Below, in pieces: positions 35,688-43,520 of a stretch of DNA of 64,000 nucleotides (within the stretch, counting starts at the first letter, position 1; each line of letters starts with the position of its first letter). The stretch is from JAUILH01 sp965230535. GTDB lineage: Bacteria; Bacteroidota; Bacteroidia; Flavobacteriales_D; JAUILH01. The stretch is from NCBI GenBank assembly GCA_965230535.1, contig OZ246009.1, positions 682,001-746,000 on the forward strand. Direction: 5' to 3'. The notes under the pieces were generated by a model that was not told where the DNA came from, did not search any database, and was given only the letters and a program-made list of their open reading frames with translations. A program made the position numbers and the translations under genes.

Positions 35688-36107
35688 ATGAAAAAGTTCG
35701 TATTAGGATTAATGGTGGTTGCAGTAGCTGGAATGACCGTTACAAGTTGTAAAAAGTATGACGAGGGCCCAGGATTTAGCCTTAAGTCTAAAAAAGGAAG
35801 ACTTTCCGGAGAGTGGGAAGTTGAGAAGTACATCACCTCTGGTGGAACTGAAACTCAGGATAACGCAAGTACAGTAATTACTTACGAAAAAGATGGTACT
35901 TATAAGTATGCAAATACTGCTGGTAGCTTCACTGGAACATGGAAATTCGACGACAAGAAAGAAAACTTGATCACTGAATTTTCTTACCAGTTTGGAGGAC
36001 AGACCATCACTAACCAGGATACTGTTACAATCTTAAGATTGACTAACAAGGAGTTCTGGACTGTTGATGAAGACAATGATAAAACTTACTTGAAGGCTAA
36101 GGAGTAA
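35688..36107 (+). CDS. Small lipoprotein, lipocalin-like
   Basis: A 139-residue lipoprotein: signal peptide with lipobox VTSC (Cys21), then 'KKYDEGPGFSLKSKKGRLSGEWEVEKY' (positions about 22-48) and a beta-rich body with 'TYEKDGTYKY', 'FTGTWKFDDKKENLI', resembling the lipocalin-like families that are common in Bacteroidota. Function unknown. A sister protein with the same opening ('CKKYDEG...SLxSKKxRxxGxWE') is encoded at 38503-38910; the pair brackets the five TonB-domain genes. Confidence 0.8.
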   Translation: MKKFVLGLMVVAVAGMTVTSCKKYDEGPGFSLKSKKGRLSGEWEVEKYITSGGTETQDNASTVITYEKDGTYKYANTAGSFTGTWKFDDKKENLITEFSYQFGGQTITNQDTVTILRLTNKEFWTVDEDNDKTYLKAKE

Positions 36108-36128
36108 TAGTCCCTTCAATTGATATTG

Positions 36129-36158
36129 AAAGCCGTTCCGATCTGGAGCGGCTTTTTT
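36129..36158 (+). terminator. Intrinsic terminator between convergent genes
   Basis: An 11-bp stem (AAAGCCGTTCC, five-base loop, GGAGCGGCTTT, one G-T pair) is followed by a run of T on the plus strand. It ends the lipoprotein transcript and abuts the stop of the convergent TonB-domain gene. Confidence 0.85.
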
Positions 36159-36592
36159 TATTCCAACTCAAAATTAACCGGAACACGGAAACGTGTATTC
36201 ATGGGGTTCCCCATATGATCTTTACCAGGTCTCCAGCAGTGCTCAAGACTAAGAAAGGCCTGTATTGCCTGTTCATCACATCCCCCTCCAATGCCCTTCA
36301 GTAATCTGACGGAACTCATGTCGCCGGTTGAATCTATTATAAATTCCACAAAAACTCTGCCCTCAAGCCCACTCTGCATAGCAAGCTTGGGATATGTTAT
36401 GTTGGTAAAGAGTTCTTCATACATGGCTTCCCAGCCACCAGGGTATTCCGGGTCTTTGTAATCAGGGCAGCAAGGGTTCCAACTGTCGTGAAGTTTTACC
36501 GGTGGTGGCTCAATTGGAGGCAGACTATCTACATCAACTTGCGCATAGGACACTGATGAAAAAAGGAGCGATATAAGAATAAGGAATTTCAT
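36158..36592 (-). CDS. TonB C-terminal-domain protein, fifth of array
   Basis: A 144-residue protein with a signal peptide (cut after 'SSVSYAQ', about residue 18), a short proline-rich linker ('LPPIEPPPVKL') and a TonB C-domain (about 48-144): 'YPGGWEAMYEELFTNITYP', 'GLEGRVFVEFIIDSTGDMSSV', 'GCDEQAI'. The linker has an adjacent cysteine pair ('NPCCPDYKD') missing from most siblings. It has no long periplasm-spanning arm, so it is not a standard TonB. The start overlaps the fourth gene by four bases. Confidence 0.82.
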   Translation of the reverse strand: MKFLILISLLFSSVSYAQVDVDSLPPIEPPPVKLHDSWNPCCPDYKDPEYPGGWEAMYEELFTNITYPKLAMQSGLEGRVFVEFIIDSTGDMSSVRLLKGIGGGCDEQAIQAFLSLEHCWRPGKDHMGNPMNTRFRVPVNFELE

Positions 36593-36996
36593 TCAGGATG
36601 AAATTTAATTGGTAATTTGAAACGTTGATAAACCTTTTTGCCTTTGTGTTCAGCAGGAGTCCATCGGGGCATAGAATTAACTGCCTTAAGAACAGACTTT
36701 GAAGCAGGGTGCTCACTTTTGTTCAAAATAGAAGCATTGAAGACTTCTCCATTTTTATCAATAATAAACTCAACGAAAATTTTATCAAAAGAATGTATGG
36801 GAGGATTGGTCTTTGGGTATTCAATTTGGGAGAAAAGATGTTTGTACATTTCTTCCATGCCACCAGGGAATTCCGCTTCTTTATCTGGAAAATCAATAAT
36901 CGTATCTGTCAGAATTTCTGAATGATTTCCGATTTCCTGAGTAAGCCCTGAAAGAACAGTTCCAAAGGATAGTATTATGATTATAAGGGATTTCAT
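36589..36996 (-). CDS. TonB C-terminal-domain protein, fourth of array
   Basis: A 135-residue protein: signal peptide (to about residue 19, 'SGLTQ'), almost no linker, and a TonB C-domain ('EFPGGMEEMYKHLFSQIEYP', 'KIFVEFIIDKNGEVFNASI', 'RFKLPIKFHPE'). It is the most divergent copy: it lacks the proline run and the 'GxGxGCD' segment seen in siblings, having 'KSEHPASKSV' instead. It lies four bases after the third gene and overlaps the fifth by four. Confidence 0.8.
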   Translation of the reverse strand: MKSLIIIILSFGTVLSGLTQEIGNHSEILTDTIIDFPDKEAEFPGGMEEMYKHLFSQIEYPKTNPPIHSFDKIFVEFIIDKNGEVFNASILNKSEHPASKSVLKAVNSMPRWTPAEHKGKKVYQRFKLPIKFHPE

Positions 36997-36999
36997 AAA

Positions 37000-37521
37000 T
37001 TATTCGAGCTTAAACCTAATAGGCAAAACCATTCTTTGATTGACTTTTTGGCCATTGACTTTTGCCGGAGACCAATTTTTCAGTGATTTCACGGCTTTAA
37101 TGGCTACCTCATCACAACCAAAACCGATTCCTCTTAACACCTTTGTTCTGGTGACTTTTCCATCAGGGTTTATCACAAATTCTACATACACCTTCCCTTC
37201 AACGTTGCTGTTCTTGGCCGAATCGGGATAGGTAATTTGTTTGGCAAGCTGCATGTACATGGCTTTTTCACCATCTAAATACTTGGCTGAGGGATTACAC
37301 TCAAAGTCGTGATAAACCTTGTCCTGGGCTTTGGGTTGTTTAGGTGGAGGTGGAGGTAGAATTCTGTCTTCGTCAGAGATGTCCTTCACAATGGTGTCTT
37401 CGCGAATAATCTCATCGTAATTAACTGCTCCTGAAATAGAATTCTCTGGTGATTTGATTACTTTCTGGGCGCTCAAATAACAAATAGGGAATAAAAAGAA
37501 AATGATAAATAGGCGATTCAT
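37000..37521 (-). CDS. TonB C-terminal-domain protein, third of array
   Basis: A 173-residue protein, the longest of the array. Signal peptide (to about residue 19, 'CYLSAQ'), an acidic 35-residue segment, a proline run ('LPPPPPKQPK') and a TonB C-domain (about 78-173) with 'GKVYVEFVINPDGKVTRTKV', 'GIGFGCDEVAIKAVKSLKNW' and 'QRMVLPIRFKLE'. The gap to the second gene is ten bases. Confidence 0.83.
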   Translation of the reverse strand: MNRLFIIFFLFPICYLSAQKVIKSPENSISGAVNYDEIIREDTIVKDISDEDRILPPPPPKQPKAQDKVYHDFECNPSAKYLDGEKAMYMQLAKQITYPDSAKNSNVEGKVYVEFVINPDGKVTRTKVLRGIGFGCDEVAIKAVKSLKNWSPAKVNGQKVNQRMVLPIRFKLE

Positions 37522-37531
37522 GGTTTTGGTT

Positions 37532-37960
37532 TTAGTCTTGTAATTTAAATATAACAGGTAGCCTGAAGCGTTGTCTTATTGGTTTTCCGTTGATTTCAGC
37601 AGGAATCCATGGTTTTAGATTCTTAACTGCATGAATGGCAGCTTGGTCGCAACCGTAACCTATGCCTTTCAATACTTTGATATTGCTCAACTTTCCTGTG
37701 GTTTCAACAACAAATTCAATGTAAACTTTGCCTTGTATATTGTTGTTTATAGCAGAATCAGGATAAACCAAATTTTCCGTCAAATCTTTCATGAGTGCTT
37801 CCATTCCACCAGGATATTTGGCTTCCGGATCGGCAAATTCGTGAATCTCTTCTTCCTGTGGTGGCATGGGAGGTTCGGGATATGGAGGAGGTGGAGGTGG
37901 TTCTCCCTGAGCATTCAGCATCATGGGAAAAGCCAATAATATTAGAGTAAAGTATTTCAT
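37532..37960 (-). CDS. TonB C-terminal-domain protein, second of array
   Basis: A 142-residue protein with signal peptide (to about residue 18, 'MMLNAQ'), a proline-rich linker ('EPPPPPPYPEPPMPPQEEE') and a TonB C-domain: 'YPGGMEALMKDLTENLVYP', 'NIQGKVYIEFVVETTGKLSNI', 'GIGYGCDQAAIHAVKNLKPW'. It lies four bases after the first gene of the array. Confidence 0.83.
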   Translation of the reverse strand: MKYFTLILLAFPMMLNAQGEPPPPPPYPEPPMPPQEEEIHEFADPEAKYPGGMEALMKDLTENLVYPDSAINNNIQGKVYIEFVVETTGKLSNIKVLKGIGYGCDQAAIHAVKNLKPWIPAEINGKPIRQRFRLPVIFKLQD

Positions 37961-37964
37961 GGCT

Positions 37965-38384
37965 TTAATCTAATGTGAATGTTATGGGTAATTTTACCAG
38001 CTGACGGACTTTCTGTCCTTTGTTTTCTGCGGGAATCCATTTTTTTAGATTTTTCACGACTCTGATGGCTTCCTTATCGCATTCGGAATCGATCCCTCTT
38101 AGGATTTTGACTGAAGATACTTTACCGGTAATTTCAACTACGAATGAAACATAGACTCGTCCCTGGATGCCTTCCTTTTTGGCTGTTTCAGGGTATACGA
38201 TAGTGTTTTCAATGTCTTCCAACAGGACCCTTGTTCCGCCAGGGTATTTTGCTTCAACATCCGGAAAATCCTGGATTTGAGGTTTTGGAACTTTTCGTTT
38301 TGGCGGTGGTGGAGGCGGTGGCGGTATTTGCGCAAATCCAACTTCAGGGAGGACAAAAAAGAGTATAAGAACTAAATATTTCAT
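37965..38384 (-). CDS. TonB C-terminal-domain protein, first of array
   Basis: A 139-residue protein with a signal peptide (to about residue 19, 'EVGFAQ'), an eight-proline run with 'KRKVPKP', and a TonB C-domain (about 45-139): 'YPGGTRVLLEDIENTIVYP', 'GIQGRVYVSFVVEITGKVSSV', 'GIDSECDKEAIRVVKNLKKW'. Known TonB proteins couple ExbB-ExbD energy to outer-membrane receptors, but here the N-terminus looks cleavable and no exbB/exbD is nearby. It is the promoter-proximal gene of a five-gene minus-strand operon. Confidence 0.83.
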   Translation of the reverse strand: MKYLVLILFFVLPEVGFAQIPPPPPPPPKRKVPKPQIQDFPDVEAKYPGGTRVLLEDIENTIVYPETAKKEGIQGRVYVSFVVEITGKVSSVKILRGIDSECDKEAIRVVKNLKKWIPAENKGQKVRQLVKLPITFTLD

Positions 38385-38502
38385 GGTTTCGGTTTGACTG
38401 AAAAACTACAATAATTATTCCTCTTTGTGCCATTTTGATGAAGAGATGTTTTCGTTTATGGAACGGTTTGTGTTGTTGATTCAGAACCAAAACCAATTGA
38501 TT

Positions 38503-38910
38503 ATGAAAAAAATATTGCCAATAATGCTTGGGCTGTTTCTGGTCGCAAGTGCCTGCAAAAAGTATGATGAAGGAGCGTATGTGAGCTTAAGATCAAAGAA
38601 GTCGAGAGTAGCCGGAACCTGGGAAATCGTTTTCTATGAAACTTATGATAATATAGTGTATTCGGATACTAATTACAGAGTTTTTACCATGACAAAAGAT
38701 GGAGAATTTGAGGAGAAGTACCGTTTGCATGGTCAGCTAATCAAGCACGACGGAAAATGGCATTTTGGGAATCAACGAGAAACTCTGATTCTGAAATATG
38801 ATGATGAAGATTCAACGAGAACGGTGAGTTACAAAATCCTGGAACTCCGCCATAGAAGTTTGACTTTGGAAGATATTGACGAAACCAGGATTCTGTTTAC
38901 TCATAAATAG
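38503..38910 (+). CDS. Small lipoprotein, sister of the 35688 protein
   Basis: A 135-residue lipoprotein from the ATG at 38503, giving a clean signal peptide (MKKILPIMLGLFLVASAC, Cys18). A frame upstream to 38425 lacks any signal and is unlikely. The mature start 'CKKYDEGAYVSLRSKKSRVAG' (positions 18-38) matches the 35688 protein closely, and 'TMTKDGEFEEKY' and 'DGKWHFGNQRETLILKY' correspond to its later strands. Function unknown. Confidence 0.8.
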   Translation: MKKILPIMLGLFLVASACKKYDEGAYVSLRSKKSRVAGTWEIVFYETYDNIVYSDTNYRVFTMTKDGEFEEKYRLHGQLIKHDGKWHFGNQRETLILKYDDEDSTRTVSYKILELRHRSLTLEDIDETRILFTHK

Positions 38911-38932
38911 TCTTGTGCGACTTTAGAGTTTG

Positions 38933-39931
38933 TCAAAAATGCCACACATCATGTTCAAATTTGAAGATGCCGGTTTCTATTTCTTTTGATTTTAGTAAAG
39001 CATCTACTCCTACCTGATGGTCGTTGATGTCTCTGTCAAAAACATTGCTCTCTTTGTCCACATAGCTCTGAAACTTTCTTTTCCAGAACAAATCATCAAA
39101 CGACATTCTTCTTGCATCATTCTTCTCATTATACGTGAAGTAATTTTGAAGAAGGTAACGTGCCTCCGGGAAGTATACCCAGAATAACTCACGCTTCACT
39201 GTTGGTGTAAAAGTCAATCCAATAGGATCGTATTTCATTTCGTACGCGACGGGCGCAATGGCAATGATCCTGACGTCCATGACTGACCTTTGTTTGTCGA
39301 AAAACCATTCTTCTTTGATGTGGTATTCCAGAATGTCTTCAGATTTGATTTCTTTCGTAATGTAGGCATCATATACATTTGGTTGACCAAGTGCATTTAA
39401 ATCTTTAGGATCATATTCAGGTTCCCCAAAATCATTCACCTTAATAGGAGCTGCAGTGGAATCGTACCTCCCTTTGAAACTCAATCTTTCACTAATTTGG
39501 GTATCATACTCTTCGGGAGATAGTTGAGATCTCAGGATTGGGTATCGCAATTGATCACCATCAAAAATATTCATAGTCATTGCTTTATCCTTATCGTAAG
39601 GCTTATAACAGACAATGCTGTTGCTTTGAATGCCACATTTTAAGATGTCCCATAAACTCAAGCGACCATTTATTGGTTGAAGCGGATAGTACAGCGAGTG
39701 ATTCATCTTTTCTCTCAAGTCTATGGTTCGCCATACGCGCCGGCTCCAGATATAGTCTCCCTGACGTAAATTTGCGTAAGGGATTACCTTTTTAGTGGGA
39801 ACATGTGTTTCCATTACCACACCATCAATTACTCCTGCGGGAGCTCCGTCTGGTACGTTAATATTACCGCATTGTGCAAACCCGACACTTGCACAAAAGA
39901 TAGATGCCAACTTTAAACAAGTTTTTATCAT
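38933..39931 (-). CDS. Second GldN-like gliding/T9SS protein (GldO-like)
   Basis: A 332-residue protein from the ATG at 39931 (signal peptide to 'ASVGFAQ', about residue 20), the same length as GldN at 56010-57008. From 'DILEYHIKEEWFF' to 'FWKRKFQS', about 90 residues, the two differ at one position, and the DNA is also nearly identical there. Around residues 160-205 they differ more. Extra cysteines occur in 'QCGNIN' and 'LKCGIQ'. F. johnsoniae has a partly redundant GldN paralog, GldO, next to gldN; here the copy is about 16 kb away on the other strand with no other gld genes beside it. Confidence 0.9.
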   Translation of the reverse strand: MIKTCLKLASIFCASVGFAQCGNINVPDGAPAGVIDGVVMETHVPTKKVIPYANLRQGDYIWSRRVWRTIDLREKMNHSLYYPLQPINGRLSLWDILKCGIQSNSIVCYKPYDKDKAMTMNIFDGDQLRYPILRSQLSPEEYDTQISERLSFKGRYDSTAAPIKVNDFGEPEYDPKDLNALGQPNVYDAYITKEIKSEDILEYHIKEEWFFDKQRSVMDVRIIAIAPVAYEMKYDPIGLTFTPTVKRELFWVYFPEARYLLQNYFTYNEKNDARRMSFDDLFWKRKFQSYVDKESNVFDRDINDHQVGVDALLKSKEIETGIFKFEHDVWHF

Positions 39932-40041
39932 ACAATCGTAGTTTAATGATTTACAATCCAATAGAGAAACTGGTGGATCATAAAATGATTTACTACTTAA
40001 TAGCGGGACAAGGAAAAGGTAACACGAAATTATTTAGAGCA

Positions 40042-40072
40042 AATAAAAAGGGCTAACCTAAGTTAGCCCTTA
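40042..40072 (-). terminator. Intrinsic terminator of groES-groEL
   Basis: On the minus strand a 10-bp stem (AAGGGCTAAC, four-base loop, GTTAGCCCTT; 40049-40072) is followed by TTTATTT. It lies 25 bases after the groEL stop. Confidence 0.85.
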
Positions 40073-40096
40073 AAACGTTCAATTATTATGATGAAA

Positions 40097-41734
40097 TTAC
40101 ATCATGCCTGGCATGCCTCCGCCCATTCCGGCTGGCATTGCAGGAGCACCTTCTTCTTCTGGCTCATCTGCGATCACACACTCAGTGGTCAACAACATAG
40201 AAGCGATAGAAGCTGCATTTTCAAGTGCAATTCTGCTCACTTTAGTAGGATCGATTACACCAGCATCAAATAGGTTCTCGAACACCTCTGTTCTGGCATT
40301 GTATCCGTAATCCTTTTCACCTTCTTTCACCTTCTGTACAATTACTGCACCTTCTCCACCAGCGTTAAAGATGATTTGTCTCAACGGCTCTTCAATAGCT
40401 CTTCTAATGATAGCAACACCTGTTACTTCATCGTCATTGTCGCCACTAACACCCTCAAGCGCATTGCTCGCTCTGATGTAAGCAACACCTCCACCAGGAA
40501 CAATACCTTCTTCAACAGCGGCTCTTGTAGCAGCTAAGGCATCATCAACTCTGTCTTTCTTTTCTTTCATTTCAACCTCAGTGGCAGCACCAACGTAAAG
40601 TACGGCAACACCACCAGACAACTTAGCCAATCTCTCCTGAAGTTTTTCTTTGTCGTAATCAGAAGTTGTGGTCTCGATTTGTGCCTTGATTTGGTTCACT
40701 CTTGCAGTGATGTCATTCTTGTCACCAGCACCGTTAACCACAGTTGTATTGTCTTTGTCGATTTCAACCTTCTCAGCAGTACCAAGCATGTCTAAAGTGG
40801 CATTCTCTAATTTGAATCCTCTTTCTTCAGAAATCACAGTTCCACCAGTAAGGATGGCAATGTCTTCCAACATAGCTTTTCTTCTGTCACCAAATCCTGG
40901 AGCTTTAACAGCAGCAATTTTCAGTGATCCTCTGATTTTGTTTACAACCAAAGTAGCCAAAGCTTCTCCGTCAACATCTTCTGCAATAATCAAAAGAGGT
41001 TTTCCAGACTGAGCAGCTGGTTCCAATACAGGAAGTAAATCCTTCATGTTAGATACTTTCTTATCGTAAATTAAGATAAGTGGGTTCTCCAACTCAGTGA
41101 TCATTTTATCCGCGTTGGTTACAAAATAAGGAGATAAGTAACCTCTGTCGAACTGCATACCTTCCACAGTTTTAACTTCAGTTTCAGTCCCTTTAGCTTC
41201 TTCAACAGTGATCACACCATCGTTGCCAACTACTTTCATTGCTTCTGCGATCAAAGATCCAATAGTCTCGTCGTTGTTAGCAGAAATAGAAGCTACCTGC
41301 TTAATCTTATCGTTGTCGCTTCCAACTTCTTCAGAGATCTTTTTAAGCTCAGTTACCAAAGCAGTAACAGCTTTATCGATTCCTCTTTTCAAATCCATCG
41401 GATTCGCACCAGCAGCTACGTTTTTAAGTCCGGCATTGATAATAGCCTGAGCCAAAACAGTGGCAGTAGTTGTTCCGTCTCCGGCAATATCAGCCGTTTT
41501 AGAAGCCACTTCTTTCACCATTTGAGCACCCATGTTTTCAATCACGTCTGCCAACTCAATTTCTTTCGCTACAGATACACCATCTTTAGTGATGTGTGGT
41601 GCACCGAATTTTTTATCAATAACCACGTTGCGTCCTTTAGGACCTAAGGTTACTTTTACTGCATTTGCTAAAGCGTCAACACCTTTTTTCAGTTTGTCTC
41701 TAGCATCTACATCAAAATGAATTTCTTTTGCCAT
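40097..41734 (-). CDS. groEL: Chaperonin GroEL
   Basis: A 545-residue 60-kDa chaperonin, full length. 'VTLGPKGRNVVIDKKFG', 'GDGTTTATVLAQAI', 'VEEGIVPGGGVAYIRA' and the methionine/glycine-rich tail 'GMGGGMPGMM' are all present. It folds proteins inside a double ring capped by GroES, whose gene is directly upstream (19-base gap). A terminator follows. Confidence 0.98.
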   Translation of the reverse strand: MAKEIHFDVDARDKLKKGVDALANAVKVTLGPKGRNVVIDKKFGAPHITKDGVSVAKEIELADVIENMGAQMVKEVASKTADIAGDGTTTATVLAQAIINAGLKNVAAGANPMDLKRGIDKAVTALVTELKKISEEVGSDNDKIKQVASISANNDETIGSLIAEAMKVVGNDGVITVEEAKGTETEVKTVEGMQFDRGYLSPYFVTNADKMITELENPLILIYDKKVSNMKDLLPVLEPAAQSGKPLLIIAEDVDGEALATLVVNKIRGSLKIAAVKAPGFGDRRKAMLEDIAILTGGTVISEERGFKLENATLDMLGTAEKVEIDKDNTTVVNGAGDKNDITARVNQIKAQIETTTSDYDKEKLQERLAKLSGGVAVLYVGAATEVEMKEKKDRVDDALAATRAAVEEGIVPGGGVAYIRASNALEGVSGDNDDEVTGVAIIRRAIEEPLRQIIFNAGGEGAVIVQKVKEGEKDYGYNARTEVFENLFDAGVIDPTKVSRIALENAASIASMLLTTECVIADEPEEEGAPAMPAGMGGGMPGMM

Positions 41735-41753
41735 TTTTCTAAGTTTTTTTGAA

Positions 41754-42032
41754 TTATCCTATTATTCCGAAAATGTCAGAGTTGCGCATAATCAGGTATG
41801 TCTCTCCGTCCAATTTAATTTCGTTACCGGCGTACTGACCGTACAATACCGTGTCGTTTTCTTTTACAAACATGGGCTCATCCTTTTTCCCAGGTCCAAC
41901 AGAAACTACGGTTCCTCTTTGTGGTTTCTCTTTCGCTGTGTCAGGGATGATGATACCACTTGCGGTTTTTTCTTCAGCTGGAGCTGGTTTCACCAAAACC
42001 CGATCTTCATTTGGTTTAAAGTTTACTGACAT
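41754..42032 (-). CDS. groES: Co-chaperonin GroES
   Basis: A 92-residue lid of the GroEL chamber. 'PNEDRVLVKPAPAEEKTASG' holds the mobile loop region ('EEKTASGIIIPD'), followed by 'GTVVSVGPGKKDEPMFVKEND' and 'GEYLIMRNSDI'-type sequence ('GETYLIMRNSDIFGIIG'). First gene of groES-groEL. No CIRCE element (HrcA operator) is seen upstream; a different inverted repeat is present at 42088-42107. Confidence 0.97.
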   Translation of the reverse strand: MSVNFKPNEDRVLVKPAPAEEKTASGIIIPDTAKEKPQRGTVVSVGPGKKDEPMFVKENDTVLYGQYAGNEIKLDGETYLIMRNSDIFGIIG

Positions 42033-42087
42033 TTTTATTTTTTTAATTGTTAGTTCAAATATTGAGATTGTTCTTTGTCATAATTTG

Positions 42088-42107
42088 TGCCAATCGATAA
42101 TTTGGCA
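42088..42107. promoter_or_regulatory. Inverted repeat upstream of groES
   Basis: TGCCAA and TTGGCA are separated by eight bases and lie about 56 bases upstream of the groES start. The shape suits a dimeric regulator, and it takes the place where a CIRCE element would be expected. No known regulator is assigned. Confidence 0.35.
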
Positions 42108-42151
42108 TTTTTAGAGACAATTTTTCCGTTTTTCGGAGTTGTGTAAAATAA

Positions 42152-42184
42152 AAAATGTCAGTATGCATGACATACTGACATTTT
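42152..42184 (-). terminator. Intrinsic terminator after secG
   Basis: A perfect 14-bp stem (AAAATGTCAGTATG / CATACTGACATTTT, five-base loop) with T runs on both sides. It ends the miaB-secG transcript 24 bases after the secG stop and isolates groES. Confidence 0.88.
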
Positions 42185-42208
42185 ATCAAGTTTTTATTCA
42201 ATTGAGTT

Positions 42209-42472
42209 CTATCCTTGTTGCTCCTGATTGTTTTGTTGTGGGCTATCAGCAGGTTTATTCATAATACTGCTTACCATACTCAAAACAACAATTGCAATTG
42301 CCAGACCCCAGGTGATTTTTTCTATCCCGTCCATTACTTGCTTAACACCACCAAATTGGTTGGCAGCTCCGAAAGTAGATGACAAACCTCCACCTTTTGG
42401 GTTTTGTGCAAGAATCACAAATACCAGGCATACACAAAGGATGATTATCAAAATTGTAATAACTGAACTCAT
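42209..42472 (-). CDS. secG: Protein translocase subunit SecG
   Basis: An 87-residue membrane protein with two helices (about 2-22 and 52-72) and the family signature 'LAQNPKGGGLSSTFGAANQFGG' (positions 23-44) between them. It assists SecYEG in protein export. The start lies one base after the stop of the TPR gene; last gene of the miaB-secG operon. Confidence 0.93.
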   Translation of the reverse strand: MSSVITILIIILCVCLVFVILAQNPKGGGLSSTFGAANQFGGVKQVMDGIEKITWGLAIAIVVLSMVSSIMNKPADSPQQNNQEQQG

Positions 42473-42473
42473 T

Positions 42474-43520
42474 TTAATCTTTTTTAATTAATTCTTCCAA
42501 AAAATGAATTTGGCTTGCAAAGTAACCCTTTTTTTCTGGAATATTCAAACTCAATTTTTGATAAATCTCAATGGCTTTCTGATAGTTCTTTTGTTTGATG
42601 TAAATCCTGGCCAAAGTTTCGGTTACAATATCGTCTTTATCTACAATCTTAAGAACCTTGTCTGAAATGGACTTTTCCTTGTCAAACTTGGAAATTCTGG
42701 GCTTGTTTTGGATGAACCTGTCAATAATTTCGGAAGAAGATGGTGTGTCCCTCTTTTTGGGTTCCAGCCAGGCCATGAAAGTGCCGGGACTGGTCTTTTT
42801 CTCTTCTTTTTCAGGTTTTAAATCTTCTTCTGGCTCATCTTCATCGTCTTTCTGATTGATTTCCGAATCAAAAACTTTTTCTATCTGGTAAAGAGTATGT
42901 GAACCAGGTTTAATGAGTTCGTCTAAAACTGCATCAGTTAATTGCTCTATTTGAGCTTTGTCTGTTTCTGGTTGCTGAGTTTCCTGCTCAGCTGTTTCTT
43001 CAACTTCTTCTGTCGGTTCCTCGTAACTGGAGTCAGTTTCATTGACAAGTTGAGTTTCTTCTAAAACCTGATCGGAAACCGCCTCACGTTCATCCTCTTT
43101 TGAATCGAGATTGAGGTTTTTGATTGTGGCAAGTACCTCTTCTATCGTTTTCTCTTCAGGTACCTCTGGCTTAATTTCTGATGTTGGTTCATCAGCGGGA
43201 GCAGAAGGCTTAGCGTCAATTTTAGGTGTCTCAATGTCATCCTTTTTGGGTGTCTCTTCAATAACTTGCTCTATCTGTTTTTTAACCTGTTCTCTCAGAA
43301 GAATTTTGTAAAGAAGATATCTGTCCGGAACCGCGAGTGCTACCTCTTTAAGATAGTCTGTAAAAGAAAGATCACTGCTGTCCTTAAGAAGTTTAAGCTT
43401 CAGAATTTTGATTGCCTGAAAATGTGGGTGCTTTTGCTCCAATTCTTCAAGAACAGGTAAATGCTCCGGCTTAACAAGTGCGGGGTTTTTGATGCATTCT
43501 ATGAGGGTCTCCTGATTCAC
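42474..43520 (-). CDS. Acidic protein with C-terminal TPR-like repeat
   Basis: A 348-residue soluble protein. The N-terminus (1-85) is helical ('LEELEQKHPHFQAIKILKLK', 'YLKEVALAVPDRYLLYKILL'), the middle (about 90-255) is a low-complexity Glu/Pro/Thr-rich region, and the C-terminus has one TPR-like unit ('ETLARIYIKQKNYQKAIEIYQKLSLNIPEK', positions about 305-334). No signal peptide. It sits between lptE and secG in many Bacteroidota, but its function is not known to me. It overlaps lptE by four bases. Confidence 0.8.
   Translation of the reverse strand: MNQETLIECIKNPALVKPEHLPVLEELEQKHPHFQAIKILKLKLLKDSSDLSFTDYLKEVALAVPDRYLLYKILLREQVKKQIEQVIEETPKKDDIETPKIDAKPSAPADEPTSEIKPEVPEEKTIEEVLATIKNLNLDSKEDEREAVSDQVLEETQLVNETDSSYEEPTEEVEETAEQETQQPETDKAQIEQLTDAVLDELIKPGSHTLYQIEKVFDSEINQKDDEDEPEEDLKPEKEEKKTSPGTFMAWLEPKKRDTPSSSEIIDRFIQNKPRISKFDKEKSISDKVLKIVDKDDIVTETLARIYIKQKNYQKAIEIYQKLSLNIPEKKGYFASQIHFLEELIKKD

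Noticed and set aside
38425..38502. Upstream extension of the lipoprotein at 38503
   Set aside because: It would bury the lipoprotein signal peptide 26 residues inside the protein.
40104..41720. Several open frames opposite groEL
   Set aside because: They are antisense shadows, as expected from the codon use of a conserved chaperonin gene.
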